A DNA stretch of 64,000 bases from Lujinxingia sediminis (lineage in GTDB: Bacteria; Myxococcota_A; Bradymonadia; Bradymonadales; Bradymonadaceae), in assembly GCF_004005565.1 (NCBI RefSeq), contig NZ_SADD01000004.1, positions 248,001-312,000 on the forward strand. The letters are read 5' to 3'. Made by a program: the position numbers and the translations under genes. Under the pieces are notes generated by a model. It was not told where the DNA came from. It made no database searches and was given only the letters and a program-made list of their open reading frames with translations. How positions within the stretch are numbered: the first letter of the stretch is position 1; every line of letters begins with the position of its first letter. Positions 56,206-64,000 of the stretch are shown in pieces.

Positions 56206-57321
56206 TCATAACACGGGGTCAGTCTCGTCCAAGTCCTCTCTACCGAGGAACTCGCGCATCACGACGGTGGCGTAGGAGCCGGCCGGAAGTTCAAAGGCAA
56301 TGCGTGCGGTCCGGGCCTCCTCCATGTGCACCTCCAGCGCGGGCATGGGCAGGGTGAGCGCGCGCCTTGCGCCCCTGCCCATCTTCCCGGCGGCGCGAAA
56401 CATCTCCACCTCAAGGCCCAGCTCCGAGAGCACCTCCTGCTCAAGACGACCGGTCTGCGCTCCGGCCACCCCTTCTTTGTAGCCGGGCATCGGTCCGGTG
56501 ATCACAAGCTCACCGGCATCGATGCGCCCCTGCACCTCCTCCAACTCATCGGGAGCCACCCAGAAGCGCCCGCCGCTGTCGAGCTTCTCAAACACATCGC
56601 CGTCGAGCGCCTTTCGCCAGCTCCCCTCTTCCAGCCGCCGGGCGAGCACACGGTTAAAGATCTCACTCTGCACCGCACTCACCGCCATCTTGCGCTGGAA
56701 ACGCCCCTTCGGCGCACGGCCTCCCTGCAGCCAGCGCAGTCCTCGGAAGAGGTTCTGCCCCTGACGCCCGAAGCGCTGCGAGCCGTAGAAGTTCGGAACC
56801 CCCAGCGCTTTGAGGCGCGCTTCAATCGCCGCGATGCGCGCCCCGACATCGACCTGATGGCCGTCATCAAGCGGCTCAAGATCGCGTACCCGAAGCTCGA
56901 AACGATTGCCGGCCAGATGCCCGGTGCGAAGTTTGTTGGTGTGCAGCGCCGCATCCAGGATGCGAATTCCCCCTTCCACCTCGCCGACCACCTCGGTGGG
57001 CGCGCGGCCGCCCAGAACCTCGGCCGGTACCGAGAGCCACTGACGTGTCACCGCCACCCGATCTTTGGTGCCTGCGCTGGCCACCTCGGCTTCCTCTATG
57101 CCAAAATGCGAGGCGATCTTGCGCAGCAGGCTCGCACCATCGAGGTCGCGTTTTTCGACCCACACAAAGAGATGATCGCCCTGAGCGCTGGCCTCATAGG
57201 CAGCGATCTCCTCGACCACAAAGTCCTCAGCGCTTGCCTTAAGGGTGCCGGCGAGCCCGGGGAGGTCGGCGCAGAGCCTCGGACAGGCGATGGGGGTAGG
57301 CTGTGAGGCGATCGAAGACAT
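56206..57321 (-). CDS. truD: tRNA pseudouridine(13) synthase TruD
   Basis: TruD converts U13 in tRNA to pseudouridine. The catalytic Asp is in SAGTKDRVAVTRQ and the NFYGSQRFG motif lies near residue 175. DFVVEEI at the N-terminus and SEIFNRVLARR complete the family pattern. The TRUD insertion domain lies in between, and the length of 371 aa is normal. Divergent from glnD with 121 bp between the starts. Confidence 0.95.
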   Translation of the reverse strand: MSSIASQPTPIACPRLCADLPGLAGTLKASAEDFVVEEIAAYEASAQGDHLFVWVEKRDLDGASLLRKIASHFGIEEAEVASAGTKDRVAVTRQWLSVPAEVLGGRAPTEVVGEVEGGIRILDAALHTNKLRTGHLAGNRFELRVRDLEPLDDGHQVDVGARIAAIEARLKALGVPNFYGSQRFGRQGQNLFRGLRWLQGGRAPKGRFQRKMAVSAVQSEIFNRVLARRLEEGSWRKALDGDVFEKLDSGGRFWVAPDELEEVQGRIDAGELVITGPMPGYKEGVAGAQTGRLEQEVLSELGLEVEMFRAAGKMGRGARRALTLPMPALEVHMEEARTARIAFELPAGSYATVVMREFLGREDLDETDPVL

Positions 57322-57442
57322 CTTCTCTCCTGCTTGCGTAGCAAAGGGTTGGGGGGGCGATGACGCCGCGCACCTTTAACATCGACCCGACAACGCCGAC
57401 CAGCCCCGCCAGTCGACCTTTCTTTCTTTCGGAGCCCTCTCA

Positions 57443-60208
57443 GTGACGCACTCCAGCCCCCTGGCCATACCCGAGGCGGTCACGCGCGCCAACGACGAGC
57501 TCATCGCCGCGCGCCACACCATCGCCCGTGCCATCGTGATGGGCGCAGGCGGACTGGAGATCGCCGCACGTCTTCGCGCCGTCACCGACCGCTGGCTTAG
57601 AGCTCTCTGGGGGCAGGCTCTCAGCGAGGAGCTTCGTACAGCCGCATCGCTTCACGCCACCGGCGGCTACGGCCGTGACGAGCTCGCCTTCCACAGCGAT
57701 ATCGACGTGCTCATCGCCCTCAACGACGACGCCTGGCTTGAGCGCGAGGAGCTCTCGCTGGCCGTCGAGCGTCTGATGGCATGGTCGCGCGCGCCGCGCC
57801 TTCGCCTGAGCCACGCCGTGCGCACCCCCGCCCAGACCCCTGAGGCGCTCGCCGAAGATCCGCGTACGGCCATCGCGCTCATCGATCTTCGCCCGCTGGC
57901 CGGCCCGGCCTCCCGCGCCGCCGATCGCCACGCTGCCATCGAACATCTGCGCGGCGACGACGAGGGCGCCTCCTTTGTCGAGCAACTCTTCGAAGGCCAC
58001 CGCCAGCGCGTCGCTCGTCACGGCCAGACCGTTTACCTGCTCGAGCCCGACGTCAAAAACGGCGAAGGTGGCATGCGCGATCTCAACTGCATCGGCTGGG
58101 CCGCGCGCTGCCGATGGCAGATCGACGCCCGCACCCAGACCCGCGATGATGTCGGCTGGACCGAAGAGCAACGCCTGCGTTACATCGACCGCCTCGACGC
58201 CATCCTCGGGGTCCGCAACGCCCTGCACCTGATTCACGGCCGCAAAACAGACCGCCTCACCTTCAGTGATCAAGAACTTCTGGTGCGCCTGGACGAACTT
58301 CGCCTGCAATCTCCCCAACACCTCGAAACGGTCGACCCGCACGCCATCGCCGAACACCACCGCCCCACCGACGACCAGGACCGCCAGCGTCTCAACCCCC
58401 AGGTGGAGTCGCTGATGCGGGCATACTACTGGCAGGCCCGCGCCGTCAGTGTGACCTGTGAGCGCATGCTGCGTCGTTGGTCGGCTTCAAGCCCCCCCGG
58501 ACCGGCGCGACAACTGAGCAGCTTTGACATGATGGGCGATGTCATTCAACTTCCTGACCATCACCACGACATCCTCAGCGCCGACGAAGTTTTTGAAGCT
58601 CTCAGCCTGGCCAGCACCCACGACGCGCTGCTCGACCCGCGCCTGGAGTCGGCGATGGAGGCCGCAGTCGGCACCTGGCCGCTGGGTGATGAAAGCTCGC
58701 CTGCGCGCTCCCACCGCCTGCGCGCGCTGCTCACCTCGCCCACAACCTCCTCGCGCACCTCCCAACGTCTGCTGGATCTGGGCATTCTCACGCGCACCGT
58801 CCCCGAGTTCGATCCTCTGGTCTGCCACGTCCAGCACGACGTCTACCACGTCTACACCACCGACGTTCACTCTCTGAAATGTCTGGAGCTCGGCCGCGAA
58901 CTCCTCAACGGCGCGCCGGGTGCAGCCGGCCGCTGGCCCTTCTTCCGCTACGTCGCCTCCAGCATCCACGACGCCGAAGTCTTTCTGCTGGCCTGCCTCT
59001 TTCACGACATCGGCAAAAACCGCGGCGGCGATCACAGCCGCAAAGGTGCCGTCCTTATGGAGGCCATTGGCCCTCGCCTGGGTCTGGAGGCAGCCCAGGT
59101 CGATCTTCTGGCGATGCTCGTCCGCGAGCACCTCACGTTGAGCCTGACCTCGCGCCGCCGCGACCTCTCTGACCCACATGTCGTCGACGAGATCGCCGAA
59201 CGCCTGGGCGATGTGGCCACCCTCAACCTGCTCACCGCCCTGACCTTCTGCGACATGTCCACGGTGGCCCCCGACGTGATGAACGACTGGAACGCCACCC
59301 TGCTCATGGAACTCTACCGTCGCCTGCGCGAGGCGCTTGAGCAAGGCGATGAGCGCCACCGCGCCGATCCACGCGGACTTCGGCGCATTCGCCAGCGCCT
59401 GGAGCGCCGCATCCAGGATCTGAGCGACTGCCCGATGGAAGACATCGATCTCGACACCTTCCTCAATGATCTTCCCCAGGAGCATCTTCTGCACGCCGAG
59501 CCCGACGCCCTGGCCCGTCAGCTCGCCGCCTACACCCGGGCCCGCCGAAACGATGTGGAAACCCGCATCCAGGGCGTCGCCGTCGAGCTTGCACCGCTGC
59601 CCGAGCGCGGCATCACCGAGATCATCGTCTCCACCGTCGACACCCCCGGTACCCTGGCCCGCATCGCCGGCGCCCTCTCCAGCGCCGGCGTTAACATCAT
59701 GGCCGCCGACATCGTCTCCACCGCCAGCGGGCGCACGCTCGACATCTTCCACATCGCCCACTTCAACCCGGCCGCTCTGCCGGTCTCGGAGCCCCGCGCC
59801 GTCGATGATCCGCGCCGCCTTGAGAAGATCACCTCCCGCATCATCGATGTGCTCGAAGAACGCCTCGACGTCGACGAACTCCTCCAGCAACGCTTCGACG
59901 AGCGACGCCTCACACCCCGCCCCATCCCGCAGGTTCCCACCGAGGTGCGGGTCGTCGAACACGCCAGCGAACTCTTCACCGTCATTGAAGTTCGCGCCCC
60001 CGACCGCCTGGGCCTGCTCTACCAGATCACCCGCGCGCTCTGGGAGGCCGGTGTCGAAACCCGCGTCAGCCGCATCGACTCGCTCGGAAGTCAGGCCATC
60101 GACAACTTCTACGTCGAGGAAGCCCACGGCGGAAAACTCTCCGCCAAGCGCAGCGCCGAGGTCGTTGCCGCCATCGAAGACGCCTTAAGTCGGCTGCCTG
60201 AGAACTGA
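57443..60208 (+). CDS. glnD: Bifunctional uridylyltransferase/uridylyl-removing enzyme GlnD
   Basis: GlnD senses glutamine and adds or removes UMP on PII proteins. The nucleotidyltransferase motif is GGYGRDELAFHSDIDVLI (residues about 70-90). A PII-uridylyltransferase helical region and an HD domain follow (TTDVHSLKCLELGREL, FHDIGKNRGGDHS), then two ACT domains at about 710-790 and 830-905 (STVDTPGTLARIAGAL; EVRAPDRLGLLYQITRAL). GTG start behind GGAG. No PII or glutamine synthetase gene is nearby. Confidence 0.96.
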   Translation: MTHSSPLAIPEAVTRANDELIAARHTIARAIVMGAGGLEIAARLRAVTDRWLRALWGQALSEELRTAASLHATGGYGRDELAFHSDIDVLIALNDDAWLEREELSLAVERLMAWSRAPRLRLSHAVRTPAQTPEALAEDPRTAIALIDLRPLAGPASRAADRHAAIEHLRGDDEGASFVEQLFEGHRQRVARHGQTVYLLEPDVKNGEGGMRDLNCIGWAARCRWQIDARTQTRDDVGWTEEQRLRYIDRLDAILGVRNALHLIHGRKTDRLTFSDQELLVRLDELRLQSPQHLETVDPHAIAEHHRPTDDQDRQRLNPQVESLMRAYYWQARAVSVTCERMLRRWSASSPPGPARQLSSFDMMGDVIQLPDHHHDILSADEVFEALSLASTHDALLDPRLESAMEAAVGTWPLGDESSPARSHRLRALLTSPTTSSRTSQRLLDLGILTRTVPEFDPLVCHVQHDVYHVYTTDVHSLKCLELGRELLNGAPGAAGRWPFFRYVASSIHDAEVFLLACLFHDIGKNRGGDHSRKGAVLMEAIGPRLGLEAAQVDLLAMLVREHLTLSLTSRRRDLSDPHVVDEIAERLGDVATLNLLTALTFCDMSTVAPDVMNDWNATLLMELYRRLREALEQGDERHRADPRGLRRIRQRLERRIQDLSDCPMEDIDLDTFLNDLPQEHLLHAEPDALARQLAAYTRARRNDVETRIQGVAVELAPLPERGITEIIVSTVDTPGTLARIAGALSSAGVNIMAADIVSTASGRTLDIFHIAHFNPAALPVSEPRAVDDPRRLEKITSRIIDVLEERLDVDELLQQRFDERRLTPRPIPQVPTEVRVVEHASELFTVIEVRAPDRLGLLYQITRALWEAGVETRVSRIDSLGSQAIDNFYVEEAHGGKLSAKRSAEVVAAIEDALSRLPEN

Positions 60209-60333
60209 GGCAACGCCCTTATCACCTGGCCTCATCGGTTGCCGGCCTTGCCCTGCGACGGCTGCCCGCTTAGCCTGCGGACGGCACCATCGCCCCACGC
60301 ACCACCCGCACTCCTTTGGTTTTCGGAGGCCCT

Positions 60334-61257
60334 ATGAAGCTCGACGAAGCGATCGACAGCTACCTCTTCCATCTCAAAGTCGAGCGTAACCTCGCCGAAA
60401 ACACGATCCTGGCCTACAGCAACGATCTAAGCCAGTTTGTCGACTTCCTCACCGACGCCGAGAGCGACGCCCCCCGCCCCAGCCCCGATATCGAGGCGAT
60501 CAGCGACGCCGACATCAGCGCTTTCCTCGCCCACCAGCTCGGCGAATCGGTGAAGACGCGCACGATCTCCCGAAAACTCTCCAGCGTGCGGGGGCTCTTC
60601 AAATTCTTGCGCCGCAACCAGACGCTCGAACGCGACCCCACCGCCCACGTCGACGCCCCCAGCTACGGCACCCGCGTCCCCACTGTGCTCACGCTCGATG
60701 AGGTCGAAGCCCTGCTAAACGCCCCCGACCGCTCCAGCCCCGAGGGTCTGCGCGACTGGGCCATGCTGGAGGTCCTCTACGCCACCGGCCTGCGCGTCAC
60801 CGAGCTCGTCACCCTGCTCATTCGCGAGGTCGATTTGAATGCCGGCTACGTGCGCGTGGTCGGCAAAGGATCCAAACAACGCGTGGTGCCCCTTGGTGAG
60901 GTTGCAATCGAGGCGCTCGCTGAGTATGAGGACCAGGCGCGTGGCCAACTTCTGGCCAACGCTGGCGGACCCGGCGCCTCACCGGCGCTCTTTGTCACCC
61001 GCCGCGGCGGTGCCATGACCCGCCAGGCCTTCTGGAAGAACATCAAACGCTACGCCGAGCTCGCCGGCATCGACAAACCCATCAGCCCGCATAAGCTGCG
61101 CCACAGCTTCGCCACCCACCTGCTGGAACGCGGAGCCGACCTGCGCATCGTGCAGGCCCTGCTCGGTCACGCCGATATCAACACCACCCAAATCTACACC
61201 CACGTGGCCCGTGAGCGCCTCAAACGCCTCTACGACGACCACCACCCGCGAGCCTGA
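60334..61257 (+). CDS. xerD: Tyrosine recombinase XerC/XerD
   Basis: Site-specific recombinase that resolves chromosome dimers. The N-terminal SAM-like domain ([20 protein letters not shown]) is followed by the catalytic set: Arg in [11 protein letters not shown], Lys in [16 protein letters not shown] (His and Arg), [15 protein letters not shown] (His and nucleophile Tyr). The ATG at 60334 follows GGAGG by 4 bp; an in-frame TTG at 60316 is less likely. Being next to scpAB suggests XerD, but C versus D is not decided. Confidence 0.9.
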   Translation: MKLDEAIDSYLFHLKVERNLAENTILAYSNDLSQFVDFLTDAESDAPRPSPDIEAISDADISAFLAHQLGESVKTRTISRKLSSVRGLFKFLRRNQTLERDPTAHVDAPSYGTRVPTVLTLDEVEALLNAPDRSSPEGLRDWAMLEVLYATGLRVTELVTLLIREVDLNAGYVRVVGKGSKQRVVPLGEVAIEALAEYEDQARGQLLANAGGPGASPALFVTRRGGAMTRQAFWKNIKRYAELAGIDKPISPHKLRHSFATHLLERGADLRIVQALLGHADINTTQIYTHVARERLKRLYDDHHPRA

Positions 61258-61272
61258 CTCGCCACACACGCC

Positions 61273-62106
61273 ATGAAGAGCGCCCCCGGCGGCCCCCGCG
61301 CCGCAGACAACGCCCAGGTCCCCCCTGAGCTTCGCCTCGATCTGCCGAGCTACCAGGGCCCGATGGATCTTCTCCTCGACCTGATCCGCGAGCACGAAGT
61401 CGACATCTTCGACATTCCCATCGCCCTGATCACCGCCGAGTACCTGCGCTACCTCGACCAGCTCCAGGCCCTCGATCTTACCGTCGGCGGGGAGTGGCTG
61501 GAGATGGCCGCCACCCTGGTCTACATCAAGTCTCGCACCCTCCTTCCTCCCGACCCCGAAGAGGAAGACGACGAACTCGGCCCCGATCCCCGCGAAGAGC
61601 TGGTGCGCCGCCTCATTGAGTATCAAGTCTTCAAATGGGCCGCCGAACAACTCGACGATCGCCCCCAGCTTGAGCGCGACTTCTTTCTGGCCGCCCCCAA
61701 AGCACGCGAAGAACGCAAGCAGGTCGGCCCCCCGAAGTTGCGCGAAGCCGACATCTCCGACCTTGTCGACGCCCTGCGCCGCGTCATCGAAAAGCAACGC
61801 GAAGAGCCGACCTGGGCCTACGAAATCACCCGCGAAAAACTCACCCTGCGCGGCATGGTCCTGGAAATCTCCTCGATCCTGCGTGATGAGCCCCGCATCT
61901 CCTTTGAGTCCCTCTTCAGCGAAGGCCGCCTGACCCGCCACCGCGTCGTCACCACCTTTCTGGCCCTCCTGGAGATGACGAAGTTGCGCATGATCAAGCT
62001 CTTCCAATCTCGCCTGGGCGGACCTGACACCCTCATCATCGAGCGCGCCGTCATCGACATCGTCGAAGTCAGCCAGACGCTTGAGTTTTACGACAGCACA
62101 CCATGA
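61273..62106 (+). CDS. scpA: Segregation and condensation protein A
   Basis: ScpA is the kleisin of the SMC condensin. The N-terminal YQGPMDLLLDLIREHEVDIFDIPIALIT is diagnostic (the conserved GPLDLLL form), followed by EWLEMAATLVYIKSRTLLP. The C-terminal winged-helix (VTTFLALLEMTKLRMIKLFQ) binds the SMC head. It follows xerD after 15 bp and overlaps scpB (ATGA). Confidence 0.95.
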   Translation: MKSAPGGPRAADNAQVPPELRLDLPSYQGPMDLLLDLIREHEVDIFDIPIALITAEYLRYLDQLQALDLTVGGEWLEMAATLVYIKSRTLLPPDPEEEDDELGPDPREELVRRLIEYQVFKWAAEQLDDRPQLERDFFLAAPKAREERKQVGPPKLREADISDLVDALRRVIEKQREEPTWAYEITREKLTLRGMVLEISSILRDEPRISFESLFSEGRLTRHRVVTTFLALLEMTKLRMIKLFQSRLGGPDTLIIERAVIDIVEVSQTLEFYDSTP

Positions 62107-62741
62107 CTGAGATCCTCGACGAACAGACCACGCGCGCCCGTGTCGAAGCCCTGCTGCTTGCAGCCGAAGAGCCCCTCTCGCTCGACCGCTTCCGCGACGC
62201 GCTGCCCGCCGCTTCGGCCGAAGCCCTCCACAAAGTGCTCCGCGCGCTGGAGCTTGAATACGCCGGCCCCCACCGCGGCATCCACCTGGTGCGCATGTCC
62301 GGCGGTTACCAGCTTCGCACCAACCCCGATCCCGAGATCGGCCAGGCGATCCGCAAACTTTTTGAGACCCGCCCGGTGCGTATCTCGCGGGCGGCGATGG
62401 AGGCTCTGGCCATCATCGCCTACCGCCAGCCTCTGACCCGCGCCGAGATCGATGAGATTCGCGGCGTCAACTCCTCCGGTGTCCTTCAGACCCTCCAGGA
62501 GGTTCAGCTCATCGAAGTCGTCGGACGCCTCGACGACATCGGAAAACCCAACCTCTACGGCACCACCCCCCGCTTCTTAGACTTTTTCGGCCTGGAGAGT
62601 ATCGGCGAGCTTCCCACCCTGGAAGCCAGCGAACTTCAGGCTCTTATTGAGATGCACAACCAGCTCGAAGATCCCGAGGCCGACGTCGAGATCGACCACG
62701 CCCCCGACGAGCTTGCTCCCCTTTCTGACGACCAGGAATAG
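62103..62741 (+). CDS. scpB: Segregation and condensation protein B
   Basis: ScpB dimerises and binds ScpA in the SMC complex. Two winged-helix units are seen: VEALLLAAEEPLSLDRFRDAL and LAIIAYRQPLTRAEIDEIRG, the latter being the family hallmark, then GVLQTLQEVQLIEVVGR and PNLYGTTPRFLDFFGL. An acidic tail ends the protein. Translationally coupled to scpA. Confidence 0.95.
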   Translation: MTEILDEQTTRARVEALLLAAEEPLSLDRFRDALPAASAEALHKVLRALELEYAGPHRGIHLVRMSGGYQLRTNPDPEIGQAIRKLFETRPVRISRAAMEALAIIAYRQPLTRAEIDEIRGVNSSGVLQTLQEVQLIEVVGRLDDIGKPNLYGTTPRFLDFFGLESIGELPTLEASELQALIEMHNQLEDPEADVEIDHAPDELAPLSDDQE

Positions 62742-62824
62742 CCCGGCCCGCCTCGAAGTTGGCCCGCCTGAACCCGTCGCCTCACCCCGATCCTTTGCGA
62801 TCTGCCTGACCCGGAATACCTGTT

Positions 62825-63676
62825 ATGGCCCAAGAAATGCGCGTCCAGAAGTTTTTGTCCAAAGCCGGCGTCTGCTCCCGGCGCAAAGCCGAAGAGCATA
62901 TGCTCGCCGGCCACATCAAGATCAACGGCAAGGTCTGCAAAGAGCTCGGCACCCAGGTCGACCCCTCTCGCGACACCGTCGAGTTCCAGGGCTCGGTGGT
63001 GCGCCTGCCCGAGAGCTACATCTATGTCTTGCTCAACAAGCCGGCCAACTACATCACCTCGCTCACCGACCCGGAGGGCCGCCCGGTCGTCGTCGATCTT
63101 TTGCCGGCCTCCATGCCGCGGGTCTGGCCGGTCGGCCGCCTGGACTGGGACAGCGAAGGCCTGCTGCTTTTGACCAACGACGGCAAGCTCACCAACCTCC
63201 TCACCCACCCCTCCCACGAGGTCGCCAAGACCTACGCCGTCAAGGTCCGTGGCCTGCTCACCGAGAGCAGCCCCGAGCTTGAAACGCTGCGCACCGGCGT
63301 GGAGATCGGTGAGGGCGAGGTCACCGCGCCGGCCCAGGTCCGCCTGATTCGGGATAACGGGCGCAACACCTGGCTGGAGATCGTCATTCGCGAGGGCAAA
63401 AACCGCCAGATTCGTCGCATGCTCGAAGCCATCGAGCGCCCCGTCATGAAGCTGCGCCGCATCTCCATCGGACCGCTCACCATCGACGGCATCGCCTCGG
63501 GCACCTTCCGCTCGCTGACCCACGCCGAGGTCCTCGACCTCTACGGCGAAGTCGAAGCCACGATCCCCGAGCGGGCGCAGCTCTCCAAACGTGCCCAGAA
63601 ACGCGAGCGCGAAGCCATCGACCGCGGCGATCTCCCCGATCACCGCGCTAAAAAGCGCAAAAACCGTAACAAATAA
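62825..63676 (+). CDS. rluB: 23S rRNA pseudouridine synthase RluB-type
   Basis: A member of the RsuA/RluB/E/F family. An N-terminal S4 RNA-binding domain (VQKFLSKAGVCSRRKAEEHML) precedes the synthase domain, with the catalytic Asp in VGRLDWDSEGLLLLTNDG and KNRQIRRMLEAI near the end. In E. coli RluB modifies U2605 of 23S rRNA. A Lys/Arg-rich tail (RAKKRKNRNK) closes the protein. It follows scpB after 83 bp, an arrangement found in many bacteria. Confidence 0.93.
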   Translation: MAQEMRVQKFLSKAGVCSRRKAEEHMLAGHIKINGKVCKELGTQVDPSRDTVEFQGSVVRLPESYIYVLLNKPANYITSLTDPEGRPVVVDLLPASMPRVWPVGRLDWDSEGLLLLTNDGKLTNLLTHPSHEVAKTYAVKVRGLLTESSPELETLRTGVEIGEGEVTAPAQVRLIRDNGRNTWLEIVIREGKNRQIRRMLEAIERPVMKLRRISIGPLTIDGIASGTFRSLTHAEVLDLYGEVEATIPERAQLSKRAQKREREAIDRGDLPDHRAKKRKNRNK

Positions 63677-63706
63677 GCTCTTCGCATCTTTCTTTCACAA
63701 TGCTGC

Positions 63707-63735
63707 TTGACACCTACCGGCCCCTCCCTTAGGTT
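63707..63735 (+). promoter_or_regulatory. Sigma-70-type promoter of the tRNA pair
   Basis: TTGACA (63707-63712) and TAGGTT (63730-63735) are separated by 17 bp. Predicted start about 63742, 40 nt before the first tRNA. The -35 is perfect, the -10 poor. Confidence 0.55.
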
Positions 63736-63780
63736 CCGCCTCCCTGGGACGCAGAGGGTGTCGATGTCAGACAGCCTTGA

Positions 63781-63854
<74 letters not shown>

Positions 63855-63897
63855 CTTACAATTGAATCGTCAGCCCTTGTGGGGTGCTGACATGTGA

Positions 63898-63971
<74 letters not shown>

Positions 63972-64000
63972 CTCGAAACACCAGGTCTGGCACATGCATC

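Noticed and set aside
60236-60253. TGGCCTCATCGGTTGC upstream of xerD as a sigma-54 promoter
   Set aside because: The GG and GC elements are one base too far apart for the strict -24/-12 spacing, and there is no activator site nearby.

Overview
The window is high-GC DNA, densely coding, from a diderm Gram-negative bacterium. It carries a complete type II secretion (T2SS) gene set, a patatin-like lipase, several Hanks-type Ser/Thr kinases and pseudokinases, FHA and PEGA domains, lipoproteins and an NtrC-type regulator. This mix points to the former Deltaproteobacteria (Myxococcota/Bradymonadota); a Bradymonadales-like organism is my best guess, from gene content only. No phage, insertion sequence, CRISPR array or rRNA is visible.

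Layout. 1-3802 (+): 3' part of mutS and a large sugar-binding-like lipoprotein. 3830-28061 (-): one co-directional block holding (in transcription order from the right) an NtrC-type response regulator, the T2SS genes gspC-D-E-F-G-G'-H-I-J-K-L-M-N, uvrA, the split tRNA-modification pair mnmD/mnmC1, a kinase-like protein with a damaged catalytic loop, and a gamma-carbonic-anhydrase-like protein. 28265-35033 (+): FHA-GAF-adenylate cyclase, a Ser/Thr kinase, glgC and a GH57 glycosidase. 35030-38479 (-): patatin, Mrp/ApbC ATPase, Fur. 38794-50700: LOG protein, outer-membrane protein, lipoprotein, Pit phosphate transporter with its DUF47 partner, gamma-glutamyltransferase, a PEGA pseudokinase, a probable small RNA between two terminators, and a Nudix-like protein. 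50731-57321 (-): aspartate kinase, two large acidic/low-complexity proteins and truD. 57443-63971 (+): glnD, xerD, scpA, scpB, rluB and two identical initiator tRNA genes.

How it fits together. The T2SS genes form a roughly 15-kb operon with many stop/start overlaps. In front of gspC lies a well-spaced -24/-12 (sigma-54) promoter, and 168 and 208 bp upstream of its predicted start are two copies of a TTGACA-type palindrome. The gene directly upstream encodes a sigma-54 activator with a GAFTGA loop. The simplest reading is that this regulator switches on secretion through those sites.

Most notable observations: the sigma-54 control region of the T2SS operon; a second GspG-like pseudopilin that keeps the cleavage Gly but has lost Glu5; a candidate structured RNA of about 290 nt with many anti-Shine-Dalgarno-like CU tracts at 49567-49852; an Mrp/ApbC ATPase lacking both Fe-S cysteines; two kinase-like proteins without the catalytic Asp; a six-cysteine insert in GspC; and a TQ-hydrophobic motif shared by two neighbouring acidic proteins.
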